Assembly (NCBI GenBank): GCA_000320605.2
Contig: KB445794.1
Coordinates: 601,837-665,836 of the forward strand
Source: Gelatoporia subvermispora B
Taxonomy: Eukaryota; Basidiomycota; Agaricomycetes; Polyporales; Gelatoporiaceae
Direction of reading: 5' to 3'
DNA length: 64,000 nt
The notes beneath the pieces are model-generated. The model ran no database searches. It was not told the origin of the DNA and saw nothing but the letters and a program-made list of their open reading frames with translations. This document shows positions 38,824-50,523 of the stretch, piece by piece. The position numbers and the translations under genes were made by a program. The first letter of the stretch is position 1; every line of letters starts with the position of its first letter.

Positions 38824-40263
38824 TCAGTTTCGTATCAGCAGCAAATGAGCTTGCCAGCTGCCCATCGAGACGTGCTGTAACCCCAGCAGGATCAAGTCAT
38901 CAAGCCCAATGCTGCCCGTCCCCACCTTCCAGATGGCCTGGCTCTGGTCTTCCATAGGCCGATCTTGCATTTCCTGCACGGTGAATCTGTCAGTGTGTGG
39001 AATCGTCGGAAATATCCGACTCGCCTCGATGAACCGCTGCACCGTCTTTGCGACGTTCCTGGCTAACTTCGAGCGGGTGATAGGCCCAGGGGGACTTCGG
39101 AAATCTCTGGTGGGAATTTGGCGGCTCCAAGGTGCATACCCCGGCCACTACCGTACCCAGAAATAAATATGATGTGACGATAAGGCGATCATAATCAACG
39201 GACGTACCATCAGGCGGATAGATATCGATGGCCCGCGGTCCACGAACATCAGCTCCTCACGACCCTCCAGAAAATCGAACCGGTTATTGATACAATCTCG
39301 CAGCGAGACACCACAGCTGAGCTGCGGGCGTGCAGCTGGATGGAAGCCGGGTGAGATATACTGTGGTCGATAGACATAGAACATGATCGGCTCCTCGAGT
39401 GTCACTTCTTCGACATAGCGCCGCCTGTCGCTCTGCATTAGCGGCTGGTACGTCCTCTGGGGAATCATAATCCCATTCTGCGATGGACCGCAAGACAGAG
39501 CGTTCTGCGCGACTGTGCGCCCAGCTCCGCCATACTGGGCAGCAGCTGAAGACAGCTGCGAGGGCGCGATAGTCTGGGCGCCGGCGCTGCCGCCAGGGAG
39601 ATGGCTTGCCGTAGCGGGGGGCATTACACCGCCGGCTGACGGGTTCCAGTAGGCTGCATCTGGCCCCAAGAGGTTGCCACTTTGTCCTGCGTAGGTTTGA
39701 CGATACTGCGATGGATTCGCCGCACCCAAGGCACTCTGTCCGAAGTTCCCGGTTGAAATCTGCCTGTAGTTGTGCTGAGGGGCGCTACTGGTCGAGGAAT
39801 AGCCGTCGTGGCGGTGGACTGGCGTCGGATTGGCGTAATAATGCTCTGTTTCCATTCCATATTCATGATTAGCGGTTCGTAGAGGTGCATGTAGTGCATA
39901 GTAGGATATGACGAACGAGCTTGATTTGTCCCCCATTGGGGGGGTGGGTATGGGTATGGGCTGGCAACGGGAGGAGCGGTGATCGGCACCTGTCCTTGGA
40001 ACGATTGAGCTTGAGCTGTGTACGAGATATAAGGGCTCCTCTGTCGCGGTGTGTGAGACCATGAACGACTGCAGCGGAAGATAACTGACCGCCAAGTTCT
40101 GGCCATGGTGAACTGTGCTTTGTTGGAAGGTTTCCTCATTTCCGGCTGCCACATTCCATCCTTGCGGCGAATGCGGTCCAACAGGACTACGGGGCGACTG
40201 ACTATGCATGGATGAGCGACAGGTGTAGTTGGGCATAGGTGGCAGAGTGTACCTAGGACTCAT
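38824..40263 (-). CDS. uncharacterised Agaricomycete family protein, paralog A
   Basis: No function is known to me. A long Ser/Pro/Tyr/Gln-rich disordered N-terminus (about 260 aa) precedes a conserved domain: YQPLMQSDRRRYVEEV, LEEPIMF, SCGVSLRDCINNRF and FVDRGPSISIRLM. A GT-AG intron (about 39,149-39,208) follows, then WPGYAPWSRQIPTRDFRSPP, GPITRSKLARNVAKTVQRFIE, and the end IGLDDLILLGLQHVSMGSW. A 51-nt segment at 38,974-39,024 is probably a GC-AG intron at the place where paralog B has a GT-AG intron; read through, it adds 17 residues in frame. The disordered leader plus compact C-terminal domain resembles a transcriptional regulator, but this is inference only. Confidence 0.75.
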
Positions 40264-41311
40264 ATACGTATTGGAACAAGATGTGGAGACGAGTGAAAGA
40301 GATGGACTTTGCGGTGCGTCGATATGTACCAGTTAAACAAAAAGCCACGAGGTTTGCATAGCAGCCAACTACGTCAATTAGGCGGGTCTACACCGCCGCA
40401 TACAAACACCGCAGGGCGGCTTGATGACAGAGGCTCTGCACCTGCGACTAGACCAGCCAGAGCACCAGTCAGATGAATATGCTTACGCCAGCTTCCGACA
40501 TATATGGGTACTTGGTTCTTTGTGCATATGTCACAGCCTCCAGGGATGGAATATACACTGAAGAAAACCCCAGTCTTCTCCTTTGAAAATACGGAGTATC
40601 GTTCCGAAACGTTACGATCGGGTTTACCAGGATTGGCCCTGTGAAAAACTGTGACATGGGCATCCGCATAGATGCGCTCGGTATCGCCCTAGAATGACGT
40701 CGAAGCCGTAACACACATAGATCATCATGATGGGGGAATTAAATCGAGCTGAATCAAGCTTCCAGCCTCCTTGGGCCTTTGGTTCTTTCTCGGAGTCCGA
40801 CATCGGGATTTCAAGCACTTGTTATTGGCACAATTGAGAAGCATACTGGACAGCAAGAAGCGTGGTCAGATCAGTTGGTTGCTCTACCATCTAGGCGATC
40901 GCGAGAGAGAGAGAGAGAGAAAGAGTCGGAACAGAAAAGATGAGTCCTACGGAGCGAACCCGGTATCGTAAGTACGAGCGACTATATCCGTGGGGCGCCG
41001 TGGCAATGCCCGACAGTGGCATCGCCGAAAGTGTCCAAGATGCCCAGAGGAATGGTCTGGCGGGTATCACACATTTCCCGCGCATATCTGGCATGGAAAC
41101 AGATGTCCCTCGGGATGAGAGACCAAAGAGATAGCAGAGCGATGGGTATCATGTTGACCACGAAAAAGGGGAATCGTGTCGCCTTTGGCGAGGAGTCGAA
41201 AGACAAAGAATTGACGACGGAAAGATTTGACGTAACGCGATAATGCGATGCAATGTAGAGATCCAATGAGCGGGTGTCCAAAGACAGTTATTCAAGCGAG
41301 TTGTTGAGGAC
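40264..41311. other. spacer between the tandem paralogs
   Basis: This 1.05 kb spacer separates two minus-strand paralogs and holds the paralog A promoter. A (GA)n run lies near 40,903-40,922. Minus-strand frames (40,469-40,714; 40,982-41,281) have hydrophobic patches but no recognisable family, and I found no third paralog. Confidence 0.4.
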
Positions 41312-42828
41312 TCAGTGCCGAGGGAGGAGGCGAACGTAAGCCTGCCAACTACCCATGGAGACGTGCTGGAGCCCAACTAGCAGGAGATCATCGAGCTTGA
41401 TATGATTCTTGCCAACGCGCCAGCGTGCCTCGGCCTCATCCTCCAGACGCCGACTCTCCATTTCCTGTTATTTCAATCAGAAATTCATTATGGTCTCATC
41501 ATCTTTAGACACTCACATCAATGAACCGTTGAACGGTCTTCGCAACGTTCTTAGCCAGCTTCGAACGCGTGATGGGACCAGGAGGGCTCCGGAAGTCCCT
41601 TGTGGGGATCTGTCGACTCCAAGGTGCGTAGCCCGGCCACTTTCACGCATACCATTAGCGAATAAATTACATATGGGGAACAGAGCCGAGGACATACCAT
41701 CAACCGAATGGAGACGGAAGGTCCGCGGTTCTGAAACATGAGATCATCTCGACCAACTAGACGTATAAACTTGCTGTTCAGCGCGTCACGAAGGGGAATG
41801 CCACAGCCGGCCGGTTGTTGTGTAAAGAACATGATTGGCTCCTCAAGGTCCACCTCCTCAACGTAGCGACGCCGATCACTCTGGGTGTGCGGCTTGTACG
41901 TCTTCTGCGGCACAAATATCCCATCTTGAGGCAACGCATGCGCCTGAGCAAGTTCAGCAACAGTTTTGCGCAAACCACAGTCGCTACGTGGATCGTATGA
42001 AACAGATTGCTGGCAAAAGAAGTCAGAATATAGCATCAGTTCAACGAAGTTGATATCACACCTGTCCGTCAAACATCATTGCATGCGACGGTGAAACTGG
42101 GGATGCGTTCAGGAAAGGCGTGTTGCTATTCATGGGAGAAGCGATCGGTGTGATGGGCGGCAATGAAGCGGTGCTTGATGGACTCGAGTAGGTCAAGTTC
42201 GAGCCGCTATGCAATCCATTCGATCTCATATCAAGAGGAGATAGCTGAGAGCCGTACGTCCGGTGTGTCGCCGATTGAATGTCTACTTGACTTGTGTCAA
42301 CGTGTATCTGAGGAAGTTGACGAGGGTGAGGCGAATAGTCGAGGGGATGGTAGCTAGTATTGACGCTTCCGATGTGAGGCATGGTACGATCGTCATCGAA
42401 CGGCAGTGATGCGAGGCTGGTACCAAGGCCTAAGGGGCGCAGATGCCCTTGGTAGGAAGGGTTCCATGGAGCGAACGATGAAGAATCGGTATGAGATCCA
42501 CCGGAGTTTCCTGCGGGTAGTTGAATGGGGAGGTCTTCCTCAGCCGGAATAGCGTATAGTCCACGTTGCTCAGCCGGAATAGCGTATAGTCCACGTTGCT
42601 ACGGGATTTATGAGAAAACGGCCCTGCTATTGAGAATAAGTTCACATACCGAGAGACTGTGCCCATAGTCCAGGGGCTCGTGTAAGTACTGATGATGATC
42701 TTGATCATCGGATGGCCAGCCGAGGAGAGGCGAGTTCTCGTCGTTGCTGCTGCGGGGCGAGTGACTGCATGTCGTGAGCTCGAGAACTGGTCTGCTACGA
42801 GGTGAAACTCGACGCACCTGGGCGACAT
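41312..42828 (-). CDS. uncharacterised Agaricomycete family protein, paralog B
   Basis: This is the tandem partner of paralog A. Exon 1 is MSPS..., then HSPRSSNDENSPLLGWPSDDQ; exon 3 begins with two identical 10-residue repeats (QRGLYAIPAE) from a perfect 30-bp duplication. A Ser/Pro-rich leader follows (DYSPHPRQLPQ, SPSSTASLPPITPIASP). The conserved domain reads YKPHTQSDRRRYVEEV, LEEPIMF, GCGIPLRDALNSKF and FQNRGPSVSIRLM, an intron, WPGYAPWSRQIPTRDFRSPP, GPITRSKLAKNVAKTVQRFI, another intron, then EMESRRLEDEAEARWRVGK and LVGLQHVSMGSW, ending at TGA 41,312. Intron positions match paralog A, so the pair arose by tandem duplication. Function is unknown. Confidence 0.78.
42541..42600. repeat. perfect 30-bp tandem duplication in a coding exon
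   Basis: Two identical 30-bp units (42,541-42,570 and 42,571-42,600) add exactly ten codons to paralog B. Perfect identity suggests a recent event, or an allele polymorphic in the population. Confidence 0.9.
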
Positions 42829-43960
42829 GGTTGCGATGACTCGGGGGTGTGAGTCAAACAAGAGAAAGCGAGGGCTAGGATGTAAGTCTCGTTATAAGTG
42901 GAGGCAGTTCCGTGCGGCCCGCGAGTGAAAGACGGAGGCACCGCCCAGTTCTTCGGACACGAGGCTGGGGTTTGACGGCGGAAGACAGGGAGTACAGCCC
43001 TAGCACTTATACTCAGCGGGAAAACTGTATTATTTGAAGGTAATCGGAGAGCTTGCGATAGGGCTATCCGTCTCCGTGGAATTCTATGCAATGAGTAAGC
43101 AGGAAAGAAACCAAGCACAAGAATTCTTGGTATCTGTGCTATGAAGACAACAGCCCCCAAGCGCGCGAGAGAATGAACGGTCTAGGGAGCCGGCGGAATG
43201 CGCAGATACAGCAAGCTGTCAAAAGAGGCAGTCCGGATATATGCAATATAACCTGACTCGAGGGCTGCGCTTGTTCGTCTCGGGCCCGTGCACCACATTT
43301 CATTGGCGCGGAGGCAGTGGAGGCAGCCCATCGAGTAGCTTCTACCAGGGTTCACACGCGGCAGCTCTATACATGCATACTATTCAGGCATCTTAGAGGG
43401 CAGGGTCTCCCCATAAAGTGTCCTAGAGCTCCGGCAAATGGGGGCAAATAACGAGCCGAGCGGCTCGAGGATGGCACAACCGTATACAGCGAGCTTCTAT
43501 AGAACACAGCAGAGGCGCAATGAAGGCACGCAGGGTGAATCGTGCCCATTTGAACATAGTGAACATGCACAGCCAGTAAGCCACGCGTATACCAGGTGCT
43601 GTGCGATAGGCAGTATCTATGCATAGAAAGTCTCCCCAGAAGAGCAGATGACCATCCGTGGTCGACGGTGTGGTAAAAGGGCCCGAAACGAGGTAGCTCT
43701 GATGCTCAAGGCAGTTGTGGAAGCTCCGTGGTCTGCGCGCAAGGCGGCGAGCAGCACGGCTCTGCACAGCCCATGCCGTCCTTTCATCACTTTTCCAAAT
43801 ATCACGTGATCTATTCCACGTGCGCGTGTGTCGCGCGTACCGCCCGACTCCTCGGAGCAGTCTGAGCAGTCAACTTGAGCCTCAACCAGCCAACTTGGGT
43901 CGCGTACCCGGCAGCGCACCCGGCACCGTACTCGCCCAGTTCCTCGCTCTGCACCACGTC
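42829..43960. other. divergent intergenic region
   Basis: This 1.1 kb region lies between divergently transcribed paralog B and LEO1. Frames are short and carry no domain. The LEO1 5' leader probably starts near 43,800-43,950. Confidence 0.45.
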
Positions 43961-45778
43961 ATGTCGTCCTTGGCAGGCGCACTCATTCCACCAGAGCCAG
44001 TATCTCAACCAGACCAGTCTCAGGATGCCAACCATCTCGTCGACTTTGCCGACTCGCAGCTAGAAGACAAGCCAGTCTCCCTTGCGGAGGAGCCGGGTGC
44101 CGCTTTCCCTCCGGTACAAGATGAGGAAATGAATGACCTCTTTGGCGAAGACCAGGACGCCGACCTAGTAAAGCACGAAGAGTATGTATCCGTTGGTAAT
44201 CCCACGGCTGTACTGACACCACCCAAGTGCCGCCACCCCAGCCTCATCAGAACATGCTGAACATGACGGTCTCTCTTCCCCGGAGCGAAAGCATCGGGAG
44301 GCTATGGAATACGCAGAAGGCGACGACGAGCCGGAGCCAATAGCTGAACAAGTCCTTGAGGCCAATGCCGCTATTCCCAACATACCAGTTCCACGGACGT
44401 CGGATGGAAAGGTCAGTTCCCATGCCGCCTCCTAAATGCCCGTGTCCAGGGTATCTGACGTGGCTATCCATTGCAAAGTACTGGGTTATGCGTATGCCGA
44501 ACTTTGTAAAGGTTGACTCTAAACCTTTCCATCCCGATACGTATGTTGGCCCCGATCAGGAGGATGAAGACGCGCAGCCCGCCGAGTCACTGCGAGAGAA
44601 GAGTATGTCCATTAAACTGAAAGTGGAAAACACAGTCAGATGGAGATGGGTCAAGGACGCTGATGGTCGGGATGTGAGTGCACTCTACCGTGGTTCCTGA
44701 TAATCCACGCATTGTATCTGGGAGTGCGACTGCTGGCTGACACATGCCACTTCAGCGGAGACAATCAAACGGCCGCATTATCAGGTGGTCCGACGGATCT
44801 CTTAGCCTGAAGCTTGGAAAAGAGCTGTTTGATGTTACTCAGACGATTGACAATTCGGGTGCCATACCCCGATCTGCAATTGGCGGCTCGCAGCAAGCTT
44901 CCCAGGCCCCCCTCCCGTCGGGTAGCACCAAATCCCAAGGGCTGACATATCTGGTGGCGCAACACAAGCGTGCCGGCATATTACAATGCGAGGCCCTTGT
45001 CACGGGCTACATGTCTTTACGTCCAACGGGCATGCAGTCCGAGACACACAGAATGCTGGTCCGTGCGGTCGGGCAAAAGCACCACAAGGTCGCACGGCTG
45101 CGCATGGCCCCCGATCCCACCACTGATCCTGAGCGGGAGAAGATGGAGCTCATGAAGCTTGCGTCTCGGAAGCCCAAGAAGGCGAGAGGCGAAGACGATG
45201 CGCTAGGCGCCGCGCGCAGACGCCGTTCATACACTCGCAAGCGCACGGGCGATGACGTCTGGTCCGATGATGAGGACGACGCCGTCTTTGGCGGTGCTTC
45301 CGACGAAGAATATGGCGAGGACCCATCCGGTGGACGACGTGGGAAGAGGAGAAAGTCCGATGCGGACGAGAACCCCCGCAAGGGCCCCGGGGAATACCAG
45401 ACCGACGACTTTGTCGTCGCTGACTCGGACGAGGAAGATGCGGACTTCAATGGTGATAACCGCGGCGCGCGCAAGCGGAGACGACGCAGCTCCGCGGGAG
45501 AAGAAGACGCAGATGATTTAGAAAAGCTTGACGCCAAGATCGATCAGCAAGAGGCCGAGGAGCGCAAGCGCAGGCAGCGCGACTCAACCGGCAAGAGCAG
45601 TGAAAGTGCTGTCAAGGACGAGACCGAACGCGGAGACGAGAGGGCTAAGAGCGAAGACCGAATGGATATAGAGAGCGAAGAGGAAGATGACGACTTCGGC
45701 GTCCGTCGTTCTCGGGCTGCCCCTGCTGGCAGCAGGAAACGGAGAGCGATCGGCTTCGATGACGATGACGAGGAGTAG
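43961..45778 (+). CDS. LEO1: RNA polymerase II-associated Paf1 complex subunit Leo1
   Basis: Leo1 belongs to the Paf1 complex, which travels with RNA polymerase II and promotes elongation and histone modification in the nucleus. The N-terminus is acidic and contains NDLFGEDQDADLV. Introns at 44,182-44,227, about 44,413-44,478 and before 44,756 are inferred. The core Leo1 domain spans YWVMRMPNFVKVDSKPFHPDTY, IKLKVENTVRWRWVKD, RQSNGRIIRWSDGSLSLKLGKELFDV, LTYLVAQHKRAGILQCEA, and GYMSLRPTGMQSETHRMLVRAVGQKH. The C-terminal half is highly charged with basic and acidic clusters, ending in FDDDDEE, as in other Leo1 proteins. Confidence 0.94.
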
Positions 45779-45855
45779 ATACCAGCCATTCGCGCAACAT
45801 GCCCACATCTCAGTGTATTCTCGTCCATGTACTCATGATGCTGTATAGTTTTTGC

Positions 45856-48121
45856 CTACGAGAACTGTTCGTCATCGATGTTCTGCAGCACCCGATCTGC
45901 GTCCCATCTCCCAACTGGCTGGAACTGTTCAACAATCGCCTGATTCTCAGGATTGTCGTGGAGCAAGTTCCTAAGAGCAAAGATAGCATGCTCCCTCAAA
46001 TCTTTTTGACGGTCAATAGATGTCCGATCACGGAACCGGGGCCACTCACATGGATTCTGATCATCCACTACACATAAATTCATGATAACCGGTACGCCGC
46101 CTCTTCCGCGGACCTGATCTTGCACAGTCTTGTCGTCTGCACATAGAATCCCGAGTAATCGCACGAGATCACGCTTGATGTAGGGGATATTAGCGTGCGT
46201 CTTTTCGGCGTTTGCAAGGTTCTCTGCACTTGCGCCATTGCTGGAGGGGTCGAGTGGCGTCTGACGCGGCACAGCCTTCCCAAAAGTTATACGGGGCAAG
46301 AATACATCCAAGAGACGCAGCGTTTCTACACAGTAGGGGTTAGCCGAAGGCTCTCCGCAGACCGCGGTAATGTCAGTTGGATCTCACCGACCACATCTTC
46401 TGCTAGAGTCATCCCTTGTGGTGATACAAAAGAGTTCATAGCCAGCTTGGCAGAAGTGGGCGGTAGTCGGGTCTTCTGTGGCCGAGGACCTCGGTCCCTT
46501 GCTGATTCTGCGCTTAATGCGATCGATGTGATACACTGTGCCACCAGGATCAGAGCTTCGCAGACTTTTGGGAGCATTACATCTAGTTCTAGCGGAGGGT
46601 CCAGGGGGGCAGTCGAGGCAGTCTCTCTCAGATTTTGTTGTGCACCATCGTCGTGTCCAGGTACAGTAGGCGCAGTGGTAGCGATTTTCTCGGGACCAAC
46701 AGACCGCCGCATCGCACGTTGCGCGTAAGACGAAAGATCGGCAAATATCGACAGCAGCATCCGCAGAAGACCAGCACTTCCAAGAACCAGCGCGTCCGTT
46801 GAGGTTGCAGTGATTGGAGCTTGCAGATATGCATCAAGAATTTTGAGGACAGTGATCTGAAGAGGACTAACGGTTTCTTCATTGCTATGCATTGGTCAGA
46901 CAAAGCAAAAATGTGTGTTGCAAGGTAAATATGACACCCACGTTGACAGCATAGCGTACAGTTCTGGAGCGAGGGTAGACTCGATCAGCCGAACCACTAT
47001 CTCATAGCTGCAATGTAGTGAGCGAAGCTTGACATCAGTGAACGATCTGAGAACGAGTTACCCAATCCCAAATGCCCTCCCGCCCTCGCTAGATTCTTCC
47101 GAATCGAATAGCTTGTCTATGCGATCGAGCAAGGCCACCGACGTACGTCGACCATTAATGCCTGTCAACAGTAGCCGGCTGTTAAATTCATCAGTGCCTC
47201 AGAATGAACGTCGAGAAGCAGTGTTGCGTACGTTCTCTCCTCGCTGCCGTGTATGCAATTCAGAATGAGAACAAGGGTCGACAAGACTACGCGTGTGTCG
47301 GGTGATTGTAGTAGTCGACTAGGATGTCGGACCTATGAGCAAGAACATATGTACGAGTAATGCAGTAGGAATCACGAACATGAGGATACTTTGTTCTTGC
47401 GGAAGATTCATATAGAGATGCCAAAGTTCATATGCGGTCTCTTCGTTCTGTGTAGCGATGTTTACCAGGGCTTGTACGAGCATGCGAACAAGGGTGAGGT
47501 CTATAAGACATTGTCAGGACCGGTGCAAGTGGAAACATCATACTCTACCCGCACATCTCAGGTCCTCAGTGGCCCAGAATGAGGTGTAGCGATAGAGAAA
47601 AGTTCGTATGTATTTCTCATTCTTCCTACAAAAGTGCCGTTGAGTCAAGCAGAGAAGATGCGTATCTGAGCATCGACTCACAGTGCTCTCTGCTGATTAG
47701 CAGGTACTGCTGCAACAAGGTTGCGGGTCAACTTTCCGACCGCCTCTGCGAGGGCACATATAGACGCTTCCATCTCGTCAGCATTTTCGCTTGACTCGGC
47801 TAAAGTCGCCCATAGGATGTCAAGTGTAGGCCAGATCGGAGGGTCAACCTCCTGGCCTACCCTGCGCCTGAGAACAGGAAAATACAGCAAGTGAGATACA
47901 ACAGAAGATTCAGACACATACCTATCACGCTCGCTCTTTGCCAGTATAGTAGATAGCTCGTTCAGCGCATCGCACAGTGAATGCACGATCTCGGAATCGT
48001 TGAGCACGAGCTTTTCTACGAGCAAACGAAGCTCCCGGAGGCGAGATGTAAGGTCAATTTCTGGCTCGTGGACTTCTTTGGAGCTGGAGGTCGACGAGGA
48101 GTCGTTGGCTGGTGCTTGCAT
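45856..48121 (-). CDS. ataxin-10 homolog (armadillo/HEAT-like)
   Basis: It is an alpha-helical repeat protein. The family is linked to cytokinesis and neuronal survival in animals, and its fungal role is poorly defined. Exons from ATG 48,121 give a helical N-terminus (LRELRLLVEKLVLNDSEIVHSLCDALNELSTILAKSERD), then IWPTLDILWATLAES. Middle exons (about 47,590-46,960) read on the minus strand as further helical repeats (AYELWHLYMNLPQEQ, VVLSTLVLILNCIHGSEERT). The diagnostic C-terminal block is YIKRDLVRLLGILCADDK, VQDQVRGRGGVPVIMNLCVVDDQNPYLREHAIFALRNLLHDNPENQ. There an intron (about 45,993-46,048) must be removed to join NPY to LREHAIF. About nine introns; borders in the middle are approximate. 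Confidence 0.88.
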
Positions 48122-48336
48122 TGATCTATAGCGGAGTTATATGACGGTCACTCTATAACCAGCAGGTGACTGCATGAGATTGAGATCTATGGCTGACGTC
48201 ACCCAGCGTGACCCAAACTTGGCCATGTTGCGAGGCCTTGGCCTTATCTCCAGTCTACGACCGCTTCGTCGTCATCTACTCCCGTTTGTTGTGGTCTACT
48301 ACTCGATAGGCTTTACACGCTCACTCGCGTGGGTAC
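48122..48336. promoter_or_regulatory. bidirectional promoter, ataxin-10 homolog / VMA12
   Basis: The two start codons lie 215 bp apart in divergent orientation, so the regulatory DNA must be shared. No clear TATA box is seen. Confidence 0.5.
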
Positions 48337-49131
48337 ATGTCAAATCTCAATGTCTCGTTAGAACCCCATCTGGAAGAAGCGCTGCGTCCCCTGCCTGCAT
48401 TGCTGCCACGTCCTCTTGCATCCCAGTTGAACGAGGCACTCGCAGCAGCAGCCCCAAACGACAGCTCGGATACATCTGACGCAAAGCGTCTCATCCCTTA
48501 CAACGTCGTCCATTCGATCTCCCGATGGGCCCACACGCCGTCGGGCGCATCTGCCCTCGAGGCGCACAATCCTCCGCTCTCACCTAGCCAGTACACTATG
48601 GTGTCACTTCTTGCCGGCACGCTCACGTCTCCAGACCGAGCATTCCCGGCACCACCTCCAGTTGTCTCTCACGAGAGCATTCGTAAAAGACAGCTCGGTG
48701 ACAGGCAGGCGATTACCGCCCTCCTAAATGCTCTGCTCAGCATTGGTGGCTCCGGCGTAGCAACTTGGTGGGCAGCAGAACGACTTCAATGGCAGGCTGA
48801 ATGGGTGAGGATGTTGTTTTTGAATGTCTATAACTGTGACTGACAAAATTTGATTCACGACATTGAGAGAGTTTTGCTAGCGCTCTTTGTCGCTGTTGTT
48901 GTCGCCCTTTCCGAAGCGATCCTATATCTCATTTGGACTTCATACAATCGACAACCCCCTGAGAAAATACAAGTTCGCTCGCTAAGGCGAGCCAATGCTG
49001 GCGGTAATGGCTCACAAGAGAGCAAGGCGCCACAAGCAAGCATATTGACAAGTGGCGAGGTACTCGACAACGGCTCAAAACAGCAGACAGTACGTCGGCG
49101 GCGGACAAAGCAACGGAAGCTAGGAGGATAA
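48337..49131 (+). CDS. VMA12: V-ATPase assembly factor Vma12 (TMEM199 family)
   Basis: It is an ER membrane chaperone that with Vma22 helps assemble the V0 sector of the vacuolar proton ATPase. Exon 1 (48,337-48,804) and exon 2 (48,868-49,131) join as QAEW-RVLLALF and give 243 aa. The cytosolic N-terminal half contains ISRWAHTPSGASALEAHNPP. Two membrane spans form the family signature: ALLNALLSIGGSGVATWWAAERL and, after WQAEWR, VLLALFVAVVVALSEAILYLIW. A Lys/Arg-rich tail (VRRRRTKQRKLGG) follows, fitting an ER-retrieval-type end. Confidence 0.9.
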
Positions 49132-49379
49132 TTTAGCTCCTCGCTATGCTGTTTGATGTGTATAGTGTTGCTCATCTAGGCAGACCTGGAAACTTCAATC
49201 GCCCTCACGTTTAGGGTGGATCTACGACTAACAATGTCAATTGGGTTATGTCGAAGTCGGTGACGAATATGCAAGTCACATTGATGCAAGGTGATCATCA
49301 GAAACGATCCCTTAGCCTCGTTCGCCATCCGCTGGTGGCACCGTATCCTGCCGTTCCAGCAGCGACAGCGTATCCGGAC

Positions 49380-49562
49380 TGAGGTAGGACCGGTGAAATA
49401 TGAGGGGCGCACGAGGAGCGGCAGGCCGTGATTAAAGGCGAGATGGTGTGGGTGGGGGAGGAGTATGAGAGGAGCACGGCAAGCAACAGAGGCTTTGGAT
49501 ACGGACGCATCGCAGAGAGCCCAAGCGAGGGCGAGCAGTTGGGCGCGGGTAGAACACATGTG
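49380..49562 (-). pseudogene. 5' fragment of a SnoaL-like gene copy
   Basis: It aligns with the first half of the intact SnoaL-like gene at 50,524-51,073: AQLLALAWALCDA here against AQLLASARALCDA there, and NHGLPLL against EHGLPLL, then TGPTS. Frame changes and missing sequence break it, and the downstream half is not recognisable. It and the intact copy flank the CCZ1 fragment, so the local duplication was more than one step. Confidence 0.7.
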
Positions 49563-49747
49563 AGAACGTCTTGAGCGATGTTGTGCACCAGCGAGGATAA
49601 CAGTAAATATCCGAGACACGCTCTCGCTCTCGAGCTCTGTCCTGGAAGTCGATTGCGAACACCTCGTCATTGCACGCTACTGGCAAAGAAAGCTTGTATC
49701 ACCCGACGCTTTCTCTGAACCACACAGCAGCAGGGAACCGGGATCAT

Positions 49748-50481
49748 CACATTAATCGCACATGATCACGAGGCGGCGGGCCCTCCTTGTCGTACCGAGC
49801 AAATGGCTGATCTAATATATGCGATCCAGGATGTTTTCGCAGAGTCGCAAAACGAGGAGTAGGTGTAGATGATGTTCGCTTAGTCGGGGGCTTAGCTGAT
49901 TGAAAGAATCAATTCATCTAGGGAAGCGGAAGATCCTGCAACCACAAGACAGGCATATCATCTCGAAAGGAGAGTACGCACAGTCGAACAATGCAGGCTT
50001 CAGCTGCAACTCGGAGCATCTCATCTACGAGAAACAGACTACTTGAGAGGTACGCGCGTTCGAAGCAACGCTGAACGGATGCTCACTCCGCAGCATAGCA
50101 ATGCGTTCGTTCTCGAGGTCTTTTCCAGAGGGCAGAACCCGCAGCACTGGCATGTAGCCAAGCGAGGCCCTGGGCGTAGATTCCGAGTCGGATGGCCATG
50201 TTTTCGAGGGTAAGATATTCCTGGAGGTTGCACGAAAGGAGAGCTCGTTGCCGGACGTGGACAATGAGCTAGCAACGCGTGTGCGGAAGTATATCGACGA
50301 ACGCGCGGGTTCGATCTTACTTTGATGCTCATAAGTTCGTCGTTGTATACCATAAATTGGCAGATTGGAAGGAAGGCCCAGGATCGGATTCGGAGACCAC
50401 CGGGAAAAGCGCGGCGGCCTATGAGTGTGGGGAGCACCGAATGCAGAACGCAGGAGCATTATTTGCTGCAATATACAGGTA
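49748..50481 (+). pseudogene. duplicated 3' end of CCZ1, decayed
   Basis: About 0.73 kb matches the reverse complement of 15,980-16,723 at roughly 85-90% identity. It covers the last CCZ1 exons and introns (QNPQHWHVAKRGP-like stretch near 50,130-50,170) and runs about 150 bp past the stop codon. The copy has frameshifts, a small insertion near 50,190 and an in-frame TGA near 50,043, and lacks the rest of the gene, so it cannot make Ccz1. Similarity continues up to the point where the Copia element begins at the other locus. Confidence 0.85.
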
Positions 50482-50523
50482 GTAGTACATATCGCGCGGG
50501 TGTTGGATGGCCTTCGTCATTCT

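Noticed and set aside
40469..41281. A third paralog between paralogs A and B
   Set aside because: None of the family blocks could be found in any frame of the spacer.
38824..42828. Assignment of the tandem paralogs to the velvet regulator family
   Set aside because: The disordered leader is reminiscent, but the conserved blocks (WPGY, PGPITR, VSMGSWQ) do not match the velvet domain as I know it.
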